Positions 8,892 through 16,171 of a stretch of 64,000 nt of DNA are shown here, piece after piece. The notes below the pieces were generated by a model. It was not told where the DNA came from. It was given only the letters and a program-made list of their open reading frames with translations, and did no database searches. Position 1 is the stretch's first letter, and each line of letters starts with the position of its first letter. The DNA lies in contig JAFZED010000073.1 of assembly GCA_017560825.1 (NCBI GenBank), positions 87,522-151,521 on the forward strand, given 5' to 3'. The position numbers and the translations under genes were made by a program. The DNA is from Bacteroidales bacterium (GTDB taxonomy: Bacteria > Bacteroidota > Bacteroidia > Bacteroidales > UBA932).

Positions 8892-9353
8892 ATGAAAAGA
8901 ATTCTACTTATAATCTTTGCAGCAACGGGCCTTGCCCTCGCCGCAAGCGCACAGCCAAGGGCTCTCGGTGTCAGAACAGGCGCCACAGGCATAGAGATGT
9001 CCTATCAGCACACAATGCAGCAGCGCAGCTTCATAGAAGCCGAGCTTGGCTCCGAATTCGGAGTCTACGACGGCTTCAAAGCCACAGGCACCTACAACTT
9101 CATATTTGCACGCCCTGCCTGGACTGAACGAGGTTATTGGGGCATATACACAGGTCCCGGTATGACCCTCGGATGTCTGGACAACAAGTTTCTGGTAGCC
9201 TTCTGCGCCAACGCCGGAATCGAGTACACCTTCTGGTTCCCGCTCCAGCTCTCAGTGGACATCAGGCCGACCTACGGCTCCCTGGGCGGCGAATTCCACA
9301 GCCACGGAAACTGGGGATTCTTCCCATCGGTAGCGGCAAGATACAGATTTTAA
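8892..9353 (+). CDS. Small exported beta-rich protein, paralogue of 8347-8802
   Basis: A 153-residue protein with signal peptide MKRILLIIFAATGLALAASAQ and a mature part that begins QPRALGVRTGATGIEMSYQH and ends AARYRF, the same frame as its upstream neighbour. It has more aromatic residues and tryptophan than the first copy, which argues for divergence after duplication. Both probably sit in the outer membrane as small barrels. The function is unknown. A hairpin 25 bp after the stop probably ends the transcript. Confidence 0.8.
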   Translation: MKRILLIIFAATGLALAASAQPRALGVRTGATGIEMSYQHTMQQRSFIEAELGSEFGVYDGFKATGTYNFIFARPAWTERGYWGIYTGPGMTLGCLDNKFLVAFCANAGIEYTFWFPLQLSVDIRPTYGSLGGEFHSHGNWGFFPSVAARYRF

Positions 9354-9377
9354 TATATATTCCCGAATATGCTAAGG

Positions 9378-9415
9378 GACTGACTAAAAAGTCAATTATG
9401 ACTGATTAGTCAGTC
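9378..9415 (+). terminator. Hairpin terminator after the second small barrel gene
   Basis: GACTGACTA at 9378 pairs with TAGTCAGTC at 9407-9415 over 9 bp. An alternative tight hairpin, GACTGA-TTAG-TCAGTC (9400-9415), shares the right arm. A weak T-rich stretch (TCGTTCTTTAT) follows. Confidence 0.6.
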
Positions 9416-9589
9416 TCGTTCTTTATATTCAGTTCCTTTTATCGTACAGTAGAAATCACCGTGGTACACATTTCTTCAATTTTATGTACTACCAGTGTCA
9501 AAATGTGATCATTTTGGCGGATATTTGGAGAGTGTCGTAAACGAATTATCGGGTTTTGTGTACGACCACCCTCTAACTTCTGCAAGTAG

Positions 9590-9797
9590 CCTATCTCAAT
9601 GCGACAGATGCACGAGATGTGTGTCTCTGCCAAACCTTAGGCCACTGCAAAGTCGGCTATATTGCATATACACATAATTAGCGTGGCCTTAGGTCGCACG
9701 ATGATGACCTTAAGCCACGCATATGTTGTATATACGTTCTGGGAGCCCGGATGCCGTGGCTTAAGGTTTGGAATCGAGCCAAACTTACCCTATCTCA
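9590..9797. repeat. Nested inverted-repeat element in a gene-free region
   Basis: Within the 9354-9876 gap, a GTGGCYTWAGGTY-type motif occurs four times in alternating orientation. CCAAACCTTAGGCCAC (9630-9645) faces GTGGCTTAAGGTTTGG (9756-9771) with one mismatch. GCGTGGCCTTAGGTC (9681-9695) faces GACCTTAAGCCACGC (9706-9720) with two. AT-rich arms extend the inner hairpin outward, and the block is bracketed by a direct repeat CCTATCTCA (9590-9598 and 9789-9797). No credible ORF lies here. It could be a miniature mobile element or a structured RNA; nothing identifies which. Confidence 0.6.
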
Positions 9798-9821
9798 GCT
9801 CCCTTCTACAACTACACACAA

Positions 9822-9849
9822 AAGAGGATGACTAATCAGCCATCCTCTT
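9822..9849 (-). terminator. Terminator of the 12031-9877 operon
   Basis: AAGAGGATG (9822-9830) and CATCCTCTT (9841-9849) are perfect 9-bp inverted arms around a 10-base loop. Read on the minus strand the stem is followed by TTTT, 27 bp past the stop at 9877. Confidence 0.75.
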
Positions 9850-9876
9850 CACTATATTTATATATTCCTTGATGGA

Positions 9877-11406
9877 TTAGAGCATCACGATCTTTGCTGT
9901 CGAGTTGTCCATTCCTGGCATTGTCCTACCTGCTGAGGCGTTCTTGTAAGTAGGGTCGCAGATTGTGTACTGCTTGCCGTTTACAGAGATCTTGTCGCCT
10001 GGAGTCTCAGTCGGGAAGCTGACTGCTGTTGCAAGGTGACCTGGGTAGTAGATGAGCACTACGTCAAGTCCGATGAGGTCTCTTACGATACGGGAGAAGA
10101 AGATCGAACGGTCCTCGCAGTCGCAGTACGGATAGTAGAGAGTCTCCTCAGGGAAGAATGAACGCTCATAACCCCATACATCGTTGTCAGTCTTGTACTC
10201 GAACGCTGTCTGAACGAAGTTGAGAAGGATGTTTACTGCCTCCCAAGTGTTCTTGCCCTCGATGCTTGCAGCAAGACCAGGGTAGAACTCTTCCTTCACC
10301 TTCTGCGCGATAGGAGCGCTTGCGTAGTGGTACCACTGGGTGTAAGGCATATCACGTCTGTATGTTGACGGATAGTCGTTCATAAAGGCAACGAGATTGA
10401 GGTTGACCTCAGAAGCGACCTCAAGGTCTGAGTACCTTGCAGAGCGGAGAACTCTCTGCTCAGACATCTGCTGCTCGAGATTCTGCTCGTCCTGGATGCC
10501 GAGACGGAGTGACTTCTCACCTGGGAACTTGGTGTCGAAGAGGTATAGACCAGGAGCCTTCTCGTCTTCTGCAAGATAGTAGTGTGTTCCGTCGAGGTTC
10601 CAGTAAGTTCTTCCGTACATATCATCCGCAGTCGAAACAAGAGTGTGGAGCTTGCCGTCTCTTGAGCGGCCCATACGGATCTTGTAACCTGACTGGTTCA
10701 GGAGGAATGACTGAAGCACCACTGCCTCATTTCTCTGCTCCGGCTTGTCGTAGATGGCCTTTGCCGCAGCTCCTGTGAGCTTGAGGTAACCCCAGTCACA
10801 GAGGTTGAGCTTCTCACGGATCGCGAGGCAGTCGCAGATGAGGTTGTCATAGGCCTTTCTTGAAAGGACCTTCCACATATCTGCAACAGCTGCAGACCAA
10901 GAATTCTTGAGCTGGGCTCTTCTTGAAGGGTTGAAGTGAAGGCTGCAGAGTGAGCCATAGAAATCGAATGCGATTGCCACCTCGTCAGTCTGCTCCTCGT
11001 ACACCATAGGGATGATAGGCTCCGGGATCGGATCTGCAGGAAGCGGCTGGAAAACATCAGCTACCTCGATCTCGACTACGTCAGTCTCGTCGATCTTGCT
11101 GAGATCCGGCATCAGGATAGGCTCTGTCTCAGGAACAGTCGAAGGAACTACCTGTGGCACTGCCTCCTTTGGATCGGCAACTGGCTCGCAGCTGTCGTTC
11201 CAAACCCATTCCTTACTCATATAGTTGGCGAACTCCTCGTTCGCACGACGTCTGTACTCCTCGAATTCCTTTCTCTTCTGGTCGCGGTAGTCATTGAACT
11301 GCGACTGAGCCTGTTTCTTGTAAGCCTCGAAAGGGTTCTGCGCAGAAACGGCGGCAGGGAAAGAAATCATAGCAGCAAGAAGCGTCAGTATGATTCTGTT
11401 TTTCAT
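9877..11406 (-). CDS. Exported protein with a transglutaminase-like domain
   Basis: A 509-residue exported protein (signal peptide to about residue 22, AVSAQ). After it comes a highly charged helical segment (about 25-65, many K, R, E, F and Y), a proline- and acid-rich linker (about 75-135), then a globular part. The C-terminal 100 residues carry the hallmarks of a papain-like transglutaminase fold: CDCEDRS with Cys430, PGHLATAV with His457 and CDPTY with Asp484, in the right order and spacing for a catalytic triad. It may cut or crosslink protein or peptide in the periplasm, or be a structural relic; substrate unknown. It is the second gene of a two-gene operon. Confidence 0.72.
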   Translation of the reverse strand: MKNRIILTLLAAMISFPAAVSAQNPFEAYKKQAQSQFNDYRDQKRKEFEEYRRRANEEFANYMSKEWVWNDSCEPVADPKEAVPQVVPSTVPETEPILMPDLSKIDETDVVEIEVADVFQPLPADPIPEPIIPMVYEEQTDEVAIAFDFYGSLCSLHFNPSRRAQLKNSWSAAVADMWKVLSRKAYDNLICDCLAIREKLNLCDWGYLKLTGAAAKAIYDKPEQRNEAVVLQSFLLNQSGYKIRMGRSRDGKLHTLVSTADDMYGRTYWNLDGTHYYLAEDEKAPGLYLFDTKFPGEKSLRLGIQDEQNLEQQMSEQRVLRSARYSDLEVASEVNLNLVAFMNDYPSTYRRDMPYTQWYHYASAPIAQKVKEEFYPGLAASIEGKNTWEAVNILLNFVQTAFEYKTDNDVWGYERSFFPEETLYYPYCDCEDRSIFFSRIVRDLIGLDVVLIYYPGHLATAVSFPTETPGDKISVNGKQYTICDPTYKNASAGRTMPGMDNSTAKIVML

Positions 11407-11458
11407 AAATCCTTATTTAGAATTTCCTTGTTGTTGTGACGATCCTGTCAGATCAGGA

Positions 11459-12031
11459 TTACTGCTTGAGAGTTGCAGTGAACACCTTGCGAGCCTCCTC
11501 CTGGTGGATTTCGTATCTTGGCTCACCGTTGCTTGTCTTGATGTTTGAGATGTTCTCAGCGAACTTGTTGTAAAGATCATCGATCGATCCCTGGAACTCG
11601 ATGCAGACATACACCTTGTACTGTTTGCTGTCAAGATAATAGATGGAAGTCTTTACAACTGGAGTGTTGCGAAGCACCTGTGAAGTGATTGTAGAGGTCT
11701 GGGACTTACGGTCAGTAGTGCTCTCAGCCAAAGCAGCTGCACTGTTGCCGTTTGAAACATACTGCGTCTTATCAACTACAGCCTCTTCGAGCATCTGATA
11801 CACTGCGCTCTCCATCTTTGCCGACAACGCTGCTCTCGCCTGCATCTCTGCAATGTTTCTTGCTGTCGACTCATTGAAATGAGTACCCTCGCCCCAAGCT
11901 CTTGTCTGAGGCTTCTTTTCTGCATACTTCACGACTTTGTCCTTCTTTACCTTAGTCTGCTGAGCATCGGCAGTCGGAACAACGATCATTGCAGCGCACA
12001 CGAGCGCCAAAAGAGTAATAAACTTTTTCAT
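11459..12031 (-). CDS. Exported protein, possibly LPP20-like
   Basis: A 190-residue protein with a signal peptide cut near DAQQ (about residue 24), a lysine-rich linker and one compact domain. The stretch around ESTARNIAEMQARAALSAKM, followed by a strand segment KVYVCIEFQG, resembles LPP20/FlgT-N type alpha-beta domains found in envelope proteins; this is a resemblance by pattern only. It precedes the transglutaminase-like gene by 52 bp on the same strand, so the two are probably co-transcribed from the promoter at 12071-12100. Confidence 0.65.
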   Translation of the reverse strand: MKKFITLLALVCAAMIVVPTADAQQTKVKKDKVVKYAEKKPQTRAWGEGTHFNESTARNIAEMQARAALSAKMESAVYQMLEEAVVDKTQYVSNGNSAAALAESTTDRKSQTSTITSQVLRNTPVVKTSIYYLDSKQYKVYVCIEFQGSIDDLYNKFAENISNIKTSNGEPRYEIHQEEARKVFTATLKQ

Positions 12032-12070
12032 AGATAATATTGATTAATTGTTGATTTCGATACGAAGTAA

Positions 12071-12100
12071 CAAAGTTATAGTTTTTTCACTTAATACCAA
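12071..12100 (-). promoter_or_regulatory. Candidate promoter for the 12031-9877 operon
   Basis: On the minus strand TAACTTTG (plus 12071-12078) is an exact TAnnTTTG -7 box. A TTGG at plus 12097-12100 lies 18 bp upstream as a weak -33 box. The box is 40 bp from the ATG. Confidence 0.5.
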
Positions 12101-12256
12101 GTAAATAATGGGGTTATTTACTGCCGGCGGGGCGTCCATCCTCCAGCTCCGGGGTACCGGTCCAGCTTACGTTGGTGAGGTTTTGTATAAAAAAAAGAAA
12201 AACTTTTAAAAAAGAGAAAAAAGATGTTAAAGAAAAAGCAAAATCCTCTACATCCG

Positions 12257-12288
12257 GTTGTCTTCTTGCAATCCCTTTCATAATTTTG
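12257..12288 (+). promoter_or_regulatory. Candidate promoter for the 12366-13085 gene pair
   Basis: GTTG at 12257-12260, then 20 bp, then TAATTTTG at 12281-12288, close to the consensus TTTG-N19-21-TAnnTTTG. It leaves a leader of about 70 nt. The rest of the 12101-12256 stretch holds only a GC-rich patch and A-rich DNA in which I see no gene. Confidence 0.55.
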
Positions 12289-12365
12289 CGGACAACGTTC
12301 CGAAGAGAGTGCGCACTTTCAAAGAGGGGATGAAATGATGATGTCAAACGTTTAAAACTAAAATT

Positions 12366-12518
12366 ATGGCAAGACCGATCAAAGAGACTCCGACACTTCG
12401 GGGAAAAGACGCAGAGAGATTCTTAAGGCTGATGGATGAACTCAAACCCGTCTCAAAAGAGGAACTCGAAAAAATCCGCGCCGACTACGAATTCATCAAA
12501 AGTATAGCAAAGTACTAG
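12366..12518 (+). CDS. 50-residue antitoxin-like protein paired with a GNAT gene
   Basis: A 50-residue reading frame beginning MARPIKETPTLRGKDAERF and ending EFIKSIAKY. It is charged, predicted helical and has no signal peptide. Small proteins with this MA-P-I-ETP-L-G-DA-RF start are, as I recall, widespread in Bacteroidota and often lie directly upstream of a gene for a putative toxin. Here the stop is 3 bp before the ATG of a GNAT acetyltransferase, and a good promoter lies upstream of the pair. The job as antitoxin is inferred from order and size; DNA binding cannot be shown. Confidence 0.75.
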   Translation: MARPIKETPTLRGKDAERFLRLMDELKPVSKEELEKIRADYEFIKSIAKY

Positions 12519-12521
12519 ACT

Positions 12522-13085
12522 ATGTTCAAGGACACAGTGGGAAGATGGTTCGTCCGTCGTATGGAGGAGGGAGAGAGTGTCTCTTCATTTAATTGCGGGG
12601 ATAAGTACCCGGACCTTAATGACTTTATTGCCAACGATGCGCCGCAGTATCGCAAAGAGTTACTCGCGGTAACGTATCTGGTTGAAGATAATGTCAAGTC
12701 AGTCGCATATTTCAGTTTAGCTAACGATAGAATCGGCATTGAAGATTTCGACAATTCAAATCTATTCAATAGATTCAGGAGAAAGCGATTCATCAATTCC
12801 AAAAGAATCAAACACTACCCTGCCGTCAAGATTTGCAGATTGGGCGTAGACCAGGAAAGTCAACATTACGGAATCGGCACCACCCTGATGAATTACATAA
12901 AGATGTATTTTATGGACGACAACAAAACCGGATGCCGATACATAACGGTCGACGCACACACAGATGCAATACCATTCTATCTAAAAAACGGTTTCAATTT
13001 CTTGCAAATTGACGACAAAAGCACAGACACCGACTCAGATTCTACACATCTTATGTTCTTCGACCTGATGTCCCTGAAGGCATAA
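12522..13085 (+). CDS. GNAT-family acetyltransferase, candidate toxin
   Basis: A 187-residue N-acetyltransferase. The acetyl-CoA pyrophosphate loop QHYGIG lies at residues 114-119 after a strand CRLGVD, and a tyrosine (153) in IPFYLKNGF is placed as the general acid. The N-terminal part SSFNCGDKYPDLNDFIANDA resembles the substrate-side segment of TacT/AtaT-type toxins, which acetylate aminoacyl-tRNA. Those usually pair with ribbon-helix-helix antitoxins; here the partner is a 50-residue protein of a different kind. The codon use is more AT-rich than in neighbouring genes, which fits an acquired module. A housekeeping acetyltransferase is the alternative. Confidence 0.75.
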   Translation: MFKDTVGRWFVRRMEEGESVSSFNCGDKYPDLNDFIANDAPQYRKELLAVTYLVEDNVKSVAYFSLANDRIGIEDFDNSNLFNRFRRKRFINSKRIKHYPAVKICRLGVDQESQHYGIGTTLMNYIKMYFMDDNKTGCRYITVDAHTDAIPFYLKNGFNFLQIDDKSTDTDSDSTHLMFFDLMSLKA

Positions 13086-13088
13086 ATG

Positions 13089-13179
13089 TATCCTAAATAA
13101 ACTGAGGTTTGCAATCATTCGTGCATTGCTCCAGCAAGGGCTGGGCGATGCACGAATGGCATTGTAGGAGCTTAGGATA
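13089..13179. terminator. Nested hairpin between convergent genes (bidirectional terminator or small element)
   Basis: CATTCGTGCAT (13116-13126) and ATGCACGAATG (13148-13158) form a perfect 11-bp stem whose inside holds a second stem CCAGC-AAGG-GCTGG. Outside, TATCCTAA (13089-13096) and TTAGGATA (13172-13179) form an 8-bp inverted pair. It sits between the stops of the GNAT gene (+) and the FGE-domain gene (-). There is no T run on either side. Confidence 0.6.
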
Positions 13180-13181
13180 GG

Positions 13182-14672
13182 TTAGTAGGAGGCGAGGCGA
13201 AAGCCCAAGTCAGAAGCCCTCGACATACTGAACCCTGACCGATAAGTCGTAGTTACAATCGTAATGTCAAGTTCATAAGAGCCACCTCTCATTGCTTTAT
13301 ACGTGTAAGATTGACGTTCTTGAAATGGATCTACAACATCTGCAGAAGAATAAGGAATATGATAATCACTACAAAATTCTTCTACATTTCCAGACATATC
13401 ATAGATACCAAGTTCATTGGGTTTCTTAAGTTTTACTTCTTGAAGATTGTATTCCGAATTTTGGCTATACCACGCGACCTCATCAACAGAATCACTTCCA
13501 GCGTACACATAGCCTTTAGACTTATTACCTCCTTTGGCTGCAAATTCCCATTGGGCTTCTGTCGGCAGAACAAATGAAAAATCCAATATACGGCTTAACC
13601 TTCCAAGAAAATCATAGACTTCTGATTCGGATACATTAGTCATCGGATAATTTGGCATAATCTCCTCATCAAAAGTGCTGCCCGTCTCTTTCATAACAGC
13701 CTCCCACAGGTCCTGCGTCACTTCAGTCTCGCCGATATAATAATCCTGGGTCAAAGTCACATTATGAACAGGTGTACTCTCGTAATTAGGATTCTTTGAA
13801 TATCCCATAGCAAAGGTACCCTTGTCGACCAAGACCATATTGAAGGAAACGTCGCCCACGTTATAAGTTTTAACAAGGTAAGACAAGCCCCAGCCGTTGT
13901 GATTGTCAATTGTAGGAATATTCATATAACCGCTCTTTCCTGGAGCAAGAACTTCATCTCTGAATTTCCTTGCGTATCGAGCATTGTTTTCCTTGTCATA
14001 AAAATGAAGCTCGTGAGGGCTGTATTCTGAGAAGTACACATAGTAATAGCCACTTTTACCAGATTCGGAAAGGCTATGAACAAACTCCTTTGTGGTTGTA
14101 GAGAGTTTATTTGTAGCAATGTTATAATAAGTGCACATACTTGGTCCGAAGAAATTATAAGATGCTCCGGGTTCGCCCTCAAATCTAACTCGACCGGTAA
14201 CAGGAGCAAGATGAGCATTTACAGTCAAAGTAGTGCCATCATAAAAATAAGTACCAGCCTCATCTCTGTAAACAATAGATGTTTCATCCAAAGAGACACC
14301 CTCATAAGTCACCTCGAGAGCATTCTCGAAATAATAAGCCTGACAGTTGAGTTCCTGACCTTCTGAGATCTCTTCATAAAATTCGAGATTCCATTTGTCC
14401 GTACCTGCATCATAGAACGCTGCTCCCTGCACATACTCTTCGCCTACCAGGAACTGCAGGTAAACCTGAGAACCATCCTGCCAAGATGTTGATGTCGCAC
14501 GAGTCGGAGCATCGAATGACTCCAAGGAACCATTGAACACAAGATTGGCAGTGAAAACTTTTTTACTTTCTTCCTGTTCCACCATTGATTCAACTTTCGA
14601 GCAGGACCAGCTCATCATTGCCGTAAACGCCATAGTTACAACAGCGCTACATAACATTTTTACTTTACTCAT
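13182..14672 (-). CDS. Lipoprotein with fimbrillin-like N terminus and FGE/sulfatase-modifying-type domain
   Basis: A 496-residue lipoprotein (Cys24 in SWSCSK). Residues of about 50-250 look like a fimbrillin-like beta domain: RATSTSWQDGSQVYLQF is a common opening for Bacteroidales fimbrillin-type lipoproteins, and FRDEVLAPGKSGYMNIPTID recurs in its neighbour. The C-terminal 225 residues are an FGE-sulfatase (SUMF1/C-type-lectin-like) fold, with GETEVTQDLWEAVM, LPTEAQWEFAAKGG, YDMSGNVEEFCSDYH and a RGGSY motif. In most surface lipoproteins this fold binds or has lost activity; I cannot show formylglycine-generating cysteines. It is last in a four-gene operon. Confidence 0.8.
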   Translation of the reverse strand: MSKVKMLCSAVVTMAFTAMMSWSCSKVESMVEQEESKKVFTANLVFNGSLESFDAPTRATSTSWQDGSQVYLQFLVGEEYVQGAAFYDAGTDKWNLEFYEEISEGQELNCQAYYFENALEVTYEGVSLDETSIVYRDEAGTYFYDGTTLTVNAHLAPVTGRVRFEGEPGASYNFFGPSMCTYYNIATNKLSTTTKEFVHSLSESGKSGYYYVYFSEYSPHELHFYDKENNARYARKFRDEVLAPGKSGYMNIPTIDNHNGWGLSYLVKTYNVGDVSFNMVLVDKGTFAMGYSKNPNYESTPVHNVTLTQDYYIGETEVTQDLWEAVMKETGSTFDEEIMPNYPMTNVSESEVYDFLGRLSRILDFSFVLPTEAQWEFAAKGGNKSKGYVYAGSDSVDEVAWYSQNSEYNLQEVKLKKPNELGIYDMSGNVEEFCSDYHIPYSSADVVDPFQERQSYTYKAMRGGSYELDITIVTTTYRSGFSMSRASDLGFRLASY

Positions 14673-14698
14673 AATATTTGTATTTAATTAATTATCAA

Positions 14699-16159
14699 TT
14701 ATAATGTATCATCTTCCGTCCATTCCTCATCATTCCAATCCTCGTTGTCTGCCCAATCATCTTTACCGATTGATCCGTCATCAGCTGAATCTTCCCCTGT
14801 ACCCCAGTCCTCATCTTCAGGCCAAACATCTTTAACGATTTCATCGCCTTCAGCTGAATCCTCGCCAGAACCCCAATCGGATTCATCGGACCAATTGTCT
14901 TTTCCTATCTCATCACCTTCTGTAGAATCTTCACCAGATCCCCAATCAGAATCACCAGACCAATCGTCCTTAACAACATCATCACCTTCGCCAGCATTAC
15001 CTTCAGTGTTCCAATCTTCCTCATCGTCGTCATCATATCCGTCCGAACTGATTCCATCACTCTCGTCTGTGGTAGTAAAACTAGACTCCGGGCCATAAAC
15101 AAGGCCTCTCGGATTCGACGCATATGCTCTCACATAGTAGGTAGTCGTCTTATCCAAACCACCAATCCTTACTGACAGATTTACAGTAGGTTCAAATGAG
15201 TATGATGCAGATGTTTCCAGTGTCGGGGAAGCAGCTGTACCATACACAAATCCTGTAGACAGAAGCATTCCGTTTCCTTCGTCGAGAACTTGAGCCTGCA
15301 AGGTCGCAGCAGATCCCTTGACATTCGAAACAATTGTCTCCGACACTTGCGGAACAAAAATCTCCTTTGAATTATCCGGATTGACCAAGGTCCATTTTCC
15401 CAAATTCTCAAAGGTCGGGACTGTCATATAGCCGCTTGTTCCAACGACAAGCACTTCTTCAGGAAATGAGCGGACATACGCAGTATTGTATTCTCCTTCT
15501 ATTGTAAGAGTACGTGATTTCGAATCAGCAAAAATAACATAGTAATAATTCGAACTTCCCTCTGGTCCGATTTCCACGGTTATTTTCTCTGACACTCTCG
15601 TAAAAACGTTGCTTGTGAAGGAGTACTCAGAGCAATACCTCAGTCCATCGACGGTGAATGTACGACCTGGTTCTCCAAGAAATCTCAGGCGTGAAGTCAT
15701 CGGGGTCAATTTGGCCGAAATAACTAACAGCCCACCTTCAAACAAAGAATACGACGCATCAATGTCTTTAAACGAAGAAACATCAGGACCTATTGTAATA
15801 ATATCACCTGAGGCATCTTGAAGCCCATTAAACCAATACACCTCACATTGTGACTTATCAACTACAGACAAAGCCTTTTCCGTTTCTACCACCCACTCAT
15901 CCGTAGCCGCGTTGTATGTGGCTAATCCTTTGACCTTCTTGGATGTAAACTGAACATGAATCACAGTTCCATCTTCCCACGCGTACCCTGCCTTTGTGGC
16001 AACATAGTCCGAGCCTTCAATGTCACATTCGAACTTCATCTTGTAAATGTAGGGGCCACTCAAGCAGTCACCTGCTCCTTCCAAGTGAGAGCAGGAAACG
16101 CTGAAAAGTATCAACATCAGCACGCCTACTATTCCGATTATATATTTCATACTTCTCAT
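14699..16159 (-). CDS. Fimbrillin-like lipoprotein with Fn3-like domain and acidic repeat tail
   Basis: A 486-residue lipoprotein (Cys23 in SVSCSH). The N-terminal 250 residues share a plan with the downstream gene: TKAGYAWEDGTVIHVQF, a LRFLGEPGRTF segment, and FPEEVLVVGTSGYMTVPTF. Residues about 270-365 are one Fn3-like module ending in TTTYYVRAYASNPRG, the module repeated in the upstream gene. The last 100 residues are very acidic and repetitive, with a 23-residue unit containing KDDW and GSGEDS (see separate entry). A second ATG three codons in (16150) is an equally good start. Surface location is inferred from the lipobox. Confidence 0.78.
   Translation of the reverse strand: MRSMKYIIGIVGVLMLILFSVSCSHLEGAGDCLSGPYIYKMKFECDIEGSDYVATKAGYAWEDGTVIHVQFTSKKVKGLATYNAATDEWVVETEKALSVVDKSQCEVYWFNGLQDASGDIITIGPDVSSFKDIDASYSLFEGGLLVISAKLTPMTSRLRFLGEPGRTFTVDGLRYCSEYSFTSNVFTRVSEKITVEIGPEGSSNYYYVIFADSKSRTLTIEGEYNTAYVRSFPEEVLVVGTSGYMTVPTFENLGKWTLVNPDNSKEIFVPQVSETIVSNVKGSAATLQAQVLDEGNGMLLSTGFVYGTAASPTLETSASYSFEPTVNLSVRIGGLDKTTTYYVRAYASNPRGLVYGPESSFTTTDESDGISSDGYDDDDEEDWNTEGNAGEGDDVVKDDWSGDSDWGSGEDSTEGDEIGKDNWSDESDWGSGEDSAEGDEIVKDVWPEDEDWGTGEDSADDGSIGKDDWADNEDWNDEEWTEDDTL
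14783..14989 (-). repeat. 69-bp in-frame repeats coding an acidic 23-residue unit
   Basis: Three units (residues 391-413, 414-436, 437-459) of the form EGDE-I-KD-W---SDWGSGEDS, then a fourth degenerate copy (460-486) to the C terminus. DNA of adjacent copies is nearly the same, so the number of copies may change by slippage. The tail is almost free of positive residues; tryptophan and aspartate alternate, which could bind cations or act as a spacer. Confidence 0.8.
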
Positions 16160-16171
16160 ATTATCAATATA

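Noticed and set aside
9600-9800. tRNA or riboswitch in the gene-free region
   Set aside because: No anticodon-arm or T-loop pattern could be placed; the GGTTTGG and GAATCGAG stretches do not form a cloverleaf. The repeats explain the structure better.
12114-12347. Minus-strand frame of 77 codons between the exported gene and the GNAT pair
   Set aside because: Low-complexity phenylalanine- and leucine-rich translation and overlap with the plus-strand promoter; no homologous pattern.
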